In this document: piece by piece, positions 25,411 through 32,702 of the stretch | Position numbering within the stretch: position 1 is the first letter of the stretch | Layout: each line of letters begins with the position of its first letter | Assembly: GCF_042646165.1 (NCBI RefSeq) | Contig: NZ_JBHRTC010000014.1 | Length of the DNA stretch: 64,000 bases | DNA from: Microbaculum marinum | Lineage (GTDB): Bacteria; Pseudomonadota; Alphaproteobacteria; Rhizobiales; Tepidamorphaceae | Direction: 5' to 3' (one strand) | Notes under the pieces: model-generated | Told to the model about the DNA's origin: nothing | What the model saw: only the letters and a program-made list of their open reading frames with translations | Databases searched by the model: none | Program-made: the position numbers and the translations under genes

Positions 25411-26823
25411 ATGGCGACGCTCACTCCAAGCACCCGACCTGACGGACTGGAGTCCGAGCTCCGGAAAAGTCTCGGCGAGGGCAGCGTCATCGACGATCCG
25501 GAAGTCCTCGCCGCCCGGGCAGACGACTGGTCGGGCTGGCCGAGCGGCACACCAAGGCTTCTCGTCACGCCCTCCGACACCGGAGGCGTGGCCCGCTGCC
25601 TGTCCATCTGCAACGCGCACCGGGTCGCCGTCGTCGTGCAAGGCGGCCGGACGGGACTCGCAGGCGGCGCTGCCGCACGCACCGGCGAAGTCATGCTCGC
25701 GTTGGACAAGCTCGCCGGCGTCGAGGATATCGACACGATCGGCGGCACCATGACGGTTAGGGCCGGGACGACGCTGGAAGCCGCGCAGGCGGCGGCCCGC
25801 GGGCGCGGCATGGAACTGGAGATCGATCTGGGCGCGCGCGGCAGCTGCCAGATCGGCGGTGTCATCGCCACCAATGCCGGCGGCATCCGCGTGATCGGAA
25901 CCGGCATGACGCGCGCCCACGTGCTCGGCCTCGAGGTGGTGCTCGCCGACGGCACCGTGCTCGACGACATGAACACGATGATCAAGAACAATTCGGGCTT
26001 CGACCTGAAGCAGCTGTTCATCGGATCCGAGGGCACCCTCGGGGTGGTGACGCGGGCGGTCCTGCGGCTGTCGCCGGAAAGGCCGGGCGTAGTCACGGCA
26101 CTCGCGGCCCTTGCCACGACCGGCGACGCGACCACGGCCCTCGCGACGGCGCGGTCCGCTCTCGGGTCCTCGCTGTCGGCCTTCGAGGCGATGTGGTCCG
26201 ACTACGTCACGTTCATGAGCGAACGGGGCGGCTATAGCCGTCCGTTCGACGCGGTGCCGCCGCTCTCCGTGATCATCGAGGCCCGGGGCCGGGACGAGAG
26301 CGTCGAACGGAGCAAGCTGGAGGCCCTGCTGGCCGACGGCCTCGAGGCCGGCTGGCTCACCGATGCGACGATCGCCGCCTCCACCGACCAGGCGCGCCGG
26401 ATATGGGCGATGCGAGACGAAGGACCCGCGGAATACGGCCGGCTGTTCCAGGCCATCGTCCCCTTCGACGTATCGATTCCCATCCGCAGCATGATCGGGA
26501 CGGCCGACAGGATCGTCGGCGATATCCGCGCCGGCTGGCCGGAAGCGGTTCCGCTCACCTACGGCCACATCGGCGACGCCAACCTGCATCTGGTCGTCGG
26601 GTTCACCGCGCCGATCCCGGACGACGCCAAGCTGGCGATCTCGACGCTGGTCTATGAAGCGGTGGGTGCCGTCGGCGGCGCGGTGAGCGCCGAGCACGGC
26701 ATAGGTCAGCTGAAGAAGCCCTGGCTGCCGCTGAGCCGGACGCCGGCGGCCATCGAGCTCATGCGCTGCATGAAGTCGACATTCGACCCCGCCAACATCC
26801 TCAACCCCGGCCGCGTGATCTAG
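25411..26823 (+). CDS. FAD-linked 2-hydroxyacid dehydrogenase (D-lactate / D-2-hydroxyglutarate / glycolate oxidase GlcD type)
   Basis: 470-residue flavoprotein of the FAD_binding_4 plus FAD-oxidase_C type that oxidises D-2-hydroxyacids to 2-oxoacids and passes electrons to the respiratory chain or ETF. Visible: VVVQGGRTGLAGGAAARTGE (FAD loop), GGVIATNAGGIRVIGTGMTR, LKQLFIGSEGTLGVVTRAVL, and the C-terminal GHIGDANLHLVV and EHGIGQLKKPWL segments with catalytic and metal histidines. It is divergent from the TRAP operon, and its stop overlaps that of the convergent aldolase gene by 4 bases. Confidence 0.9.
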   Translation: MATLTPSTRPDGLESELRKSLGEGSVIDDPEVLAARADDWSGWPSGTPRLLVTPSDTGGVARCLSICNAHRVAVVVQGGRTGLAGGAAARTGEVMLALDKLAGVEDIDTIGGTMTVRAGTTLEAAQAAARGRGMELEIDLGARGSCQIGGVIATNAGGIRVIGTGMTRAHVLGLEVVLADGTVLDDMNTMIKNNSGFDLKQLFIGSEGTLGVVTRAVLRLSPERPGVVTALAALATTGDATTALATARSALGSSLSAFEAMWSDYVTFMSERGGYSRPFDAVPPLSVIIEARGRDESVERSKLEALLADGLEAGWLTDATIAASTDQARRIWAMRDEGPAEYGRLFQAIVPFDVSIPIRSMIGTADRIVGDIRAGWPEAVPLTYGHIGDANLHLVVGFTAPIPDDAKLAISTLVYEAVGAVGGAVSAEHGIGQLKKPWLPLSRTPAAIELMRCMKSTFDPANILNPGRVI

Positions 26824-27605
26824 GGCTGGCTGGTGCACGGCGCAGCGGCCCTCCCCTCTGCGAATGTCCGCAGCGACAGATCGAAGGCGCTGCGTGTCGC
26901 CGTGATGTCGTTGGCGACGACGGTCATCCAGTAGCCCCTGCCGATCAGCGCCGCCGCCGAGTCCGGCGAGACGGTAAAGCTGCCGCACGGCTTGCCCGCC
27001 TCTGTGCAGGCCGCGAGGATCGCGGCACAGGCTTCGTCCTCGAGGCTCGACCGGTCGAACCCGCGACCGAGCGAAAGCGCCAGGTCGCCCGTACCGATGA
27101 AGACGAAGTCGACAAGCCCCGCCTTCGCGATCTCCCGAGCGTTTTCGACACCCCTTGCGGTCTCGATCATCACACCGACCGTCACCGCCCTGCCCGCGGC
27201 GTCACGGTAGCGCTCGAAATCGAGCAATGGCCGGACGCCGCCGCCGGAGCGGTGCCCGGCAGGCGGATAATGGCAGGCCGATGCGGCGAGCGCGGCCTGT
27301 TCGGCGGTTTCGATCAGGGGGATCAGAATGCCCTCGGCACCGGCATCCAGGGCCCTGCCGATCGCCGCGGCGCTGTGATCCTCCACCCGGACGATGCAGG
27401 GGATGTTACCGGGGACGACGCCGATCGCAGCTTCCATCCCCTTGCGTTCGAACAACCCGTGCTGCAGGTCGATCACGATCGCCTCCGCCCCGGCGGCGAC
27501 TGCCGTCTCGATCAGGGCCGTGCTTCCAAGCGAGAACCAGAACGCGCCGAACGGCCGCCGCTCGGACAGCCATTTCCTCAGGGTCGGATCAGCAAGATCG
27601 AACAG
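26820..27605 (-). CDS. HpcH/HpaI aldolase/citrate lyase family protein, probably with a non-ATG start
   Basis: Class II pyruvate-dependent aldolase fold, cleaving 4-hydroxy-2-oxoacids to pyruvate and an aldehyde. Motifs: GAEAIVIDLQHGLFE (Asp-x-x-His-Gly), GAEGILIPLIETAEQA, TVGVMIETARGVEN and FVFIGTGDLALSLG (metal glutamate and aspartate). No ATG, GTG or TTG exists in frame ahead of a GTG at 27476, which would delete the first strand and helix. The frame is open back to about 27645, homology runs through FWFSLGSTALIETAVAAGAE, and GGGAG precedes CTG 27605 by 8 bases (ATT 27608 by 5). A start at 27605 gives 261 residues, the family norm. Confidence 0.72.
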   Translation of the reverse strand: MFDLADPTLRKWLSERRPFGAFWFSLGSTALIETAVAAGAEAIVIDLQHGLFERKGMEAAIGVVPGNIPCIVRVEDHSAAAIGRALDAGAEGILIPLIETAEQAALAASACHYPPAGHRSGGGVRPLLDFERYRDAAGRAVTVGVMIETARGVENAREIAKAGLVDFVFIGTGDLALSLGRGFDRSSLEDEACAAILAACTEAGKPCGSFTVSPDSAAALIGRGYWMTVVANDITATRSAFDLSLRTFAEGRAAAPCTSQP

Positions 27606-27647
27606 AATACATACTCCCAGACTGACGGTCCGACGCGCCGGACGCTC

Positions 27648-28760
27648 TCACGTCCGCAGACCAGCATCCTTCAGCAACGGAAACACCTTCTCGGCGAAGA
27701 ACGGCAACTCATCGGTGTAGTTGAGGAAGGTCAGGGCTGCGCCGGACCACCCCTCCGCAGCAATGGATGCGATGGTATCTGCAACCTGGCGAGGCGTGCC
27801 GACCAGCGGATAGGACCCGGCACCGCCGGCAAACCGCTGGCGATATTCCTGATAGGCCCGCTCGTCGTGAGACTGCGAGAACTGCTTCTTGCCGGCCATG
27901 TGGTTGTCGACAGCCTCATGATCGGCGTCCCGCAAGGCGTACCGTTCATAGGCGTCTTCCGCCTCTGCCTGGGTGTTACGGCAAACCACGTGGCAGACGG
28001 TGTATGCGCCGACCTCTCGGCCGGCAGCCTGCGCCCGCGTGGCGATGTCCGCGAGATGCCGGCGACCGTCCGCAATATCGGTAAAGGTCGAAAACAGGAA
28101 ATCGCAGTGGCGCGAGGCGAAGTCGCGTCCCGGTCCGCCGAATGCGGCGTTCATCGTGACCGGCCGCGGCTGCTGCAGGCTCGCCGGCTTCGAGACGACG
28201 CCCTTCAGACTGTAATACGCGCCGTCGAAATCGAAGGGCTCGTCGGCCGCATAGGCGCGCTCGATGACCTCGATCCACTCCGAGGCCCGGTCGTAGCCGC
28301 GCTCGTCGGGCGTCGTCCCGAACATCGCGAACTCGGTCGGGTTCCAGCCACAGACGATGTTGAGGCCGGCGCGTCCTCCGGAGATGTGATCGACGGTGGC
28401 GAGAGCCTTCGCCGCGTAGATCGGATGCACGAGCGGCACGTGGACGGTGGAAAACACCGCGATGCGCGACGTCAGCGCGGCGATCCCCGCTGCCCAGGTG
28501 AAGGTCTCGAACGACCACTCGCGGGCACGGGTCTTGCCGCCGAACCCCGCCCAGCGGGCGATCGGCAGAAAGAAATCGAACCCGGCCTCGTCGGCGATCC
28601 GCGCCGCCTCCACATTGTCCGGCCAGGTCGCCCGCCAGCGCTCCGGAACGGTGGTCAGAGCAAGGCCGCCGTCGGCATTCGTGGAAAATACGCCGAGCTT
28701 GAACGTGGCCGGCCCGCGAAGCGGGTGCGCCGGGGGCGGCACCTGAGGCCGCGTCACCAT
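27648..28760 (-). CDS. LLM class flavin-dependent monooxygenase (luciferase-like)
   Basis: 370-residue TIM-barrel monooxygenase using reduced FMN supplied by a separate reductase. The sequence resembles the RutA/SsuD/sulfone-monooxygenase branch: FKLGVFSTNADGG at the start, ARIADEAGFDFFLPIARWAG, VDHISGGRAGLNIVCGWNP (the FMN/substrate loop) and YPLVGTPRQVADTIASIAAE near the C-terminus. It overlaps the GntR gene by 7 bases and lies 42 bases before the aldolase gene. Substrates in this branch are small N- or S-containing compounds; which one applies here is not visible. Confidence 0.88.
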   Translation of the reverse strand: MVTRPQVPPPAHPLRGPATFKLGVFSTNADGGLALTTVPERWRATWPDNVEAARIADEAGFDFFLPIARWAGFGGKTRAREWSFETFTWAAGIAALTSRIAVFSTVHVPLVHPIYAAKALATVDHISGGRAGLNIVCGWNPTEFAMFGTTPDERGYDRASEWIEVIERAYAADEPFDFDGAYYSLKGVVSKPASLQQPRPVTMNAAFGGPGRDFASRHCDFLFSTFTDIADGRRHLADIATRAQAAGREVGAYTVCHVVCRNTQAEAEDAYERYALRDADHEAVDNHMAGKKQFSQSHDERAYQEYRQRFAGGAGSYPLVGTPRQVADTIASIAAEGWSGAALTFLNYTDELPFFAEKVFPLLKDAGLRT

Positions 28761-29419
28761 CCCTGCCCCACGTCATCGGAGACCGGATTGACCGCGTCGA
28801 AGTATTCCTTCTCGGCCGCGTCCATGAAGGCGCGCATCCTGGCCCGCACGGCATCGGCGTGGTGCTCGACGAACGCTGCAGCGAGCGCCTCGATGCCGTC
28901 GAGGACGACCTTGCGTGCGTCCGGGCGCAGCAGTGTCGATATCCGCACCGTCTGGATGTGATCGCGAAAGCTCTCGATGATCTCGACGAGCCGCCGGTTG
29001 TCGACGGCCGCGAGCCAGGTGCCGCGGAACGCGATATTGGCCTCCATCAGGCCCTCGGCGTCGTCGGCCTCCCCGGCGCTACGCGCCATGTCGCGAGCAA
29101 CCCTGAGCGCAGCCAGTCCGGCCTGGTCGAGTTTCAGGGCGGCGACCCCGGCCGCCTCCGGTTCGAGCAGCTTGCGGACGGCAAAGATCTCTCGGACATC
29201 GTCGGCGGTCAGTTCCGGCACCATGAAGCCGCGGCTCGTCTGGCTCAGGAAGCCCTGCGACATCAGCGCCATCAGCGCTTCGCGGGCAGGCATTCGCGAC
29301 GTGCGATACTCGGCCGCGATCTCCGTGTCGACGAGACGGAAGCCCGGCCCGAACTCGGCACGCTGCAGCCGCTTCCGGAGATCGGTGTAGATCTGCGCTC
29401 TCAGGCTTGACGGTGCCAT
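28754..29419 (-). CDS. GntR family transcriptional regulator with FCD ligand domain
   Basis: 221-residue regulator. The N-terminal winged helix reads SLRAQIYTDLRKRLQRAEFG, then EYRTSRMPAREALMALMSQG; the usual V-S-R-x-P-V-R-E-A-L motif appears here as TSRMPAREAL. The C-terminal all-helical FCD domain (residues about 75-210) includes EANIAFRGTWLAAVDNRRLV, with the metal/ligand histidine position of the family as R-G-T. I chose ATG 29419; an in-frame TTG lies at 29539. It is the promoter-proximal gene of the GntR-LLM-aldolase operon and divergent from the aminotransferase. Confidence 0.87.
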   Translation of the reverse strand: MAPSSLRAQIYTDLRKRLQRAEFGPGFRLVDTEIAAEYRTSRMPAREALMALMSQGFLSQTSRGFMVPELTADDVREIFAVRKLLEPEAAGVAALKLDQAGLAALRVARDMARSAGEADDAEGLMEANIAFRGTWLAAVDNRRLVEIIESFRDHIQTVRISTLLRPDARKVVLDGIEALAAAFVEHHADAVRARMRAFMDAAEKEYFDAVNPVSDDVGQGW

Positions 29420-29594
29420 TCCGGGAGTGGGGGAGCCGGTAGCGGCGGACGTCAACGCGATCGGCGAGGAACCTGATCTCGTCCGTGTGCCGTCTGCCAC
29501 CCGCACCTCCACTGCGCCCGGTCGAGGCGCATCCCCCAATCAGACTGCGCCTCGACGGCAATGATGGTGCCGCATCCCGAAGACAAAGGCAATA

Positions 29595-29614
29595 AAGTTT
29601 AAGCTTGAAATGGA
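29595..29614 (+). promoter_or_regulatory. Operator-like sequence in the GntR/aminotransferase divergent region (instance 3)
   Basis: AAGTTTAAGCTTGAAATGGA, an imperfect palindrome centred on AAGCTT, sharing CTTGAAAT with the sites at 13735 and 15450. It lies in the 327 bases (29420-29746) between the divergent GntR and aminotransferase starts. Nothing else is recognisable in that region. Confidence 0.45.
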
Positions 29615-29746
29615 TACAGTTATCGCGGAAGAATTCCGCTATCGGATGGGAGACGCCTTCAGCATGCCTTCTTGCAAGTCCTGTTCGGACGCTATCCGAG
29701 TACCGTGCCGGACCCCGGCGCTGGCGTGCAGGATCGCCTGACCGCC

Positions 29747-30943
29747 ATGACTGCACCTGACCGCTCGCCACCCCTGCATGCATTCGAACGCATCCGTCCC
29801 CAGATCATGGATCTGGAAACGGAGAACATCGCCGAGCTTGCCAATCGGGCGAAATCGCTGACCGACGTCATTACGCTCTGGTACGGCGAAGGCGACCTCG
29901 TCACCCCGGACTTCATCCGCGACGCCGCCAAGGCGGCGCTGGATGCCGGCAACACGTTCTACGTGCCCGACATGCGCGGCTTGCCCGCGCTTACCGAGGC
30001 GTTGTCGGAATATCAGACGAACCTGCACGGACGCGACATCCCTGTCGTCCGGTCGACAGTGACCCCAAGCGGCATGCAGGCAGTGTACCTAGCGCTCGAA
30101 CTGGTCGTCGATCCGGGCTCAAACGTCGTCTATGTCGAGCCGCAATGGCCGAATATCCGCCACGCCGTCCACATGGCCGGCGCGGAACCGAGATCCGTCG
30201 CCCTCCACTACACAGACGACGAATGGCGCCTCGACCTCGATGAGCTCTTCGACGCCTGCGACGCGCGCACCCGCGCAATCATGTTCTCGACGCCGTCGAA
30301 TCCGCTTGGATGGACGGCCTCTCGTGCAGAGCTCGAAGCGATCCTCGAATTCGGCCGGCGCAAGGGCATCTGGATCGTCAGCGACGAGATGTACAATCGT
30401 CTCTACTTTTCCGCGGACGCGGCGCCCTCGATTCTCCAGATTGCCGAGGACGAGGACCTCGCGATGTCGGTCAACGGCTTCTCGAAGGCATGGGCGATGA
30501 CCGGCTGGCGGGCGGGCTGGCTGACCCATCCCCGGTCGGTGGCGAATGCCCTCTCGGCGATGACCCAGTACCTGAACTCCGGCACCGCCGCCTTCATCCA
30601 GTACGGCGCGCTCGCAGCCATACGCGACGGCGAACCGTTCGTGCGCACGGTGCGCGATCGCTGCAAGGCCGGCATCGACGCGGCTTACGATGCCCTCTCC
30701 GGCTCCAACAGCATCGTCCTCCCGGCCAAGCCGGGCGGCGGCATGTATGTGGTCTTCGCGGTCGCCGGAGAGGACGATTCCCGGGAATCCTGCACCCGCA
30801 TTCTGCAACAGGCCCGGGTCGGCCTGGCACCGGGCTGGCTGTTCGGACAGTCGTCGAACGCGTTCCTGCGCATGTGCGTCTGCCGCGACACCGCGCAGAT
30901 CACGGAGGCGTCCAAGCGGATCGCTTCCGCACTCGGCAGCTGA
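29747..30943 (+). CDS. PLP-dependent class I/II aminotransferase
   Basis: 398-residue fold-type I aminotransferase. It has the PLP-lysine motif NGFSKAWAMTGWRAGW near residue 245, MFSTPSNPLGWTASRAELEA, the IVSDEMYNRLYFS segment with the cofactor-binding Asp and Tyr, and a C-terminal arginine region LRMCVCRDTAQITEASKRI. I chose ATG 29747; an in-frame ATG at 29672 adds 25 unconserved residues. It is followed by a hairpin and the amino acid binding protein, so it probably acts on the amino acid imported by them or supplies its 2-oxoacid to the nearby dehydrogenase/aldolase. Confidence 0.9.
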   Translation: MTAPDRSPPLHAFERIRPQIMDLETENIAELANRAKSLTDVITLWYGEGDLVTPDFIRDAAKAALDAGNTFYVPDMRGLPALTEALSEYQTNLHGRDIPVVRSTVTPSGMQAVYLALELVVDPGSNVVYVEPQWPNIRHAVHMAGAEPRSVALHYTDDEWRLDLDELFDACDARTRAIMFSTPSNPLGWTASRAELEAILEFGRRKGIWIVSDEMYNRLYFSADAAPSILQIAEDEDLAMSVNGFSKAWAMTGWRAGWLTHPRSVANALSAMTQYLNSGTAAFIQYGALAAIRDGEPFVRTVRDRCKAGIDAAYDALSGSNSIVLPAKPGGGMYVVFAVAGEDDSRESCTRILQQARVGLAPGWLFGQSSNAFLRMCVCRDTAQITEASKRIASALGS

Positions 30944-30989
30944 CCGCCGCCGGCGAACACGATCACGCGGCGAGAAACGACCGCTATCC

Positions 30990-31016
30990 AGCCCGGCCGG
31001 CCAGAACGGCCGGGCT
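30990..31016 (+). promoter_or_regulatory. Hairpin between aminotransferase and binding-protein genes
   Basis: Perfect 10-bp stem AGCCCGGCCG/CGGCCGGGCT with a 7-base loop, ending 4 bases before the GGAGGGAG ribosome site of the next gene. It could protect the 5' end of a processed binding-protein mRNA or reduce read-through. Confidence 0.55.
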
Positions 31017-31034
31017 TACCGGAGGGAGAAGAAC

Positions 31035-31829
31035 ATGAAGATCAGAACCGTCGTCTTCGCGTTGCTGGCCGCGACCATCGCCGCCGGCCTCGGCAATGCC
31101 GCCTCGGCCGAGACGCTCCAGGTTGGGGCCTATCCGGCGAACCCGCCCTGGGAGAACAAGAAGGAGGACGGCTCCTTCGAAGGCTTCGAGGTCGACCTGG
31201 TCAACGAGATCGGCAAGCGCATCGGCGCCGAGATGGAGATCCAGGACCTCGGTTTCCAGGCGCTGTTCGCCGCGACGAGTTCGGGACGCATCGACATGGC
31301 GATCTCGTCGATCACCATCACCAACGATCGCCTGCAGAACCAGGCGTTCACCCAGGGATACTACGACTCCGACCTGGCGCTGGTGTCCAGCAAACAGTCC
31401 GGCGTTTCGAGCCTCGCGGACATGAAAGGCAAGCCGATCGGCGCCATTTCGACCTCCACCGGCGAGAAGTGGATCCAGGAAAACACCGAGAAATACGGCT
31501 TCGGCGACTACAAGGGCTACAACACACAGCAGGACCTGTTGCTCGACACCCAGAACGGCCGTGTCGCCGGTGCGGTCGGCGACATCGCCGGCTTCCAGTT
31601 CGCCTTCCAGAACATGCCGGCGATGCAGGTGGTGGAGCGGATCGGCACCGGCGATCGGTTCGCCATCATGATGCAGAAGGGCTCGCCGCTGCTCGAGAAG
31701 GTCAACGCGGCCATCACCGAGATCAAGAAAGACGGAACGATGGCTGCGCTGCACAAGAAATGGCTTGGTGCGGAAGCCGATCCGAACACCGCCACCGTCA
31801 TGGTGATCGACATTCCGCAGGCGCAGTAG
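31035..31829 (+). CDS. Polar amino acid ABC transporter substrate-binding protein (SBP_bac_3)
   Basis: 264-residue periplasmic binding protein with a signal peptide (MKIRTVVFALLAATIAAGLG, cleaved after ASAE). Family signatures: PPWENKKEDGSFEGFEVDLV, EIQDLGFQALFAATSSGRID, ITNDRLQNQAFTQGYYDSDL and IGAISTSTGEKW. The ATG follows a very strong GGAGGGAG ribosome site. It is flanked by perfect hairpins on both sides, so its message is probably more abundant than its neighbours. Ligand is a polar amino acid or opine. Confidence 0.93.
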   Translation: MKIRTVVFALLAATIAAGLGNAASAETLQVGAYPANPPWENKKEDGSFEGFEVDLVNEIGKRIGAEMEIQDLGFQALFAATSSGRIDMAISSITITNDRLQNQAFTQGYYDSDLALVSSKQSGVSSLADMKGKPIGAISTSTGEKWIQENTEKYGFGDYKGYNTQQDLLLDTQNGRVAGAVGDIAGFQFAFQNMPAMQVVERIGTGDRFAIMMQKGSPLLEKVNAAITEIKKDGTMAALHKKWLGAEADPNTATVMVIDIPQAQ

Positions 31830-31846
31830 CCGCGGGCAAGCTCGAC

Positions 31847-31873
31847 GCCGCGTCCGCCAGATGCGGACGCGGC
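31847..31873 (+). promoter_or_regulatory. Hairpin after the amino acid binding-protein gene
   Basis: Perfect 11-bp stem GCCGCGTCCGC/GCGGACGCGGC with loop CAGAT, 18 bases after the stop codon and 128 before the permease. No T-tract; the position suits a 3' stabiliser or partial terminator that keeps binding protein in excess of permease. Confidence 0.65.
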
Positions 31874-32000
31874 GGCCGGCCAACCACCATCCTCAATTCC
31901 GGACCGGGAGCCTTTCGCAGCGGATCGTCCGGACGGCTATAGTTCGGCGGCCGCGAGCGGCGACTGGCGCCGCGTCGCGCACATATTCTTAGAGGACGCC

Positions 32001-32663
32001 GTGCCAACTCTCGTCGACACCTTCCTCAACGCGGACGTCATGTGGCGCGCCCTGCCGATGTTGTGGCGCGGCCTGATCAACACGGCCCTTCTTGCGCTGA
32101 CCTCGATCGTCCTTGGCTCGCTCGCCGGTGTTCTAATCTGCGTCGGCCGCCTCTACGGGCCAAAGCCCGTCCGCCTCATCGCCACCGGTTTCATCGACAT
32201 CTTCCGGGCGCTGCCGATCCTGGTGGTGCTGATCGTCATCTATTACGCACTGCCCTTCGTCGGGATCCGCTTCGGGTCCTTCACCTCCGCATCGATCGCT
32301 CTGTCGATCGTGCTCGCCGCGTTCACCGCGGAAGTGTTTCGCGCCGGCATCAAGTCGATTCCCGACGGCCAGTTCGAAGCGGCCATGGCGCTTGGCCTGC
32401 CGTTCAGGATCACACTCTTCAAGGTGATCATCCCCCAGGCGCTGAGGATCGCGACACCGCCGCAAACCAGCAACTGCATCGCGATCGCCAAAGACACCTC
32501 GCTCGCCTCGGTGGTGGCGATGCCGGACCTGCTCAAGCAGGCAACCGACGCCCAGGCCCTCATGGCCAATCCAAGTCCGCTCATCGCCGCGGCGGCGATC
32601 TACCTGATCATCCTTTGGCCGGCAGTGCGCCTGGTGGCCTGGCTGGAAAGCAGGCAGACCTGA
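32001..32663 (+). CDS. Polar amino acid ABC transporter permease (HisM/GlnP family)
   Basis: 220-residue inner-membrane permease with about five helices. The family start MWRALPMLWRGLINTALLAL and the coupling loop PDGQFEAAMALGLPFRITLF followed by VIIPQALRIATPPQ are clear. The GTG start follows AGAGGA. It is the last gene before a strand switch; no second permease and no ATPase gene adjoin it, so it must homodimerise and use an ATPase encoded elsewhere. Confidence 0.9.
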   Translation: MPTLVDTFLNADVMWRALPMLWRGLINTALLALTSIVLGSLAGVLICVGRLYGPKPVRLIATGFIDIFRALPILVVLIVIYYALPFVGIRFGSFTSASIALSIVLAAFTAEVFRAGIKSIPDGQFEAAMALGLPFRITLFKVIIPQALRIATPPQTSNCIAIAKDTSLASVVAMPDLLKQATDAQALMANPSPLIAAAAIYLIILWPAVRLVAWLESRQT

Positions 32664-32702
32664 ACCGGCCGCGCGCGCTCGGCGCCGGACACCGGGCCAT
32701 GC

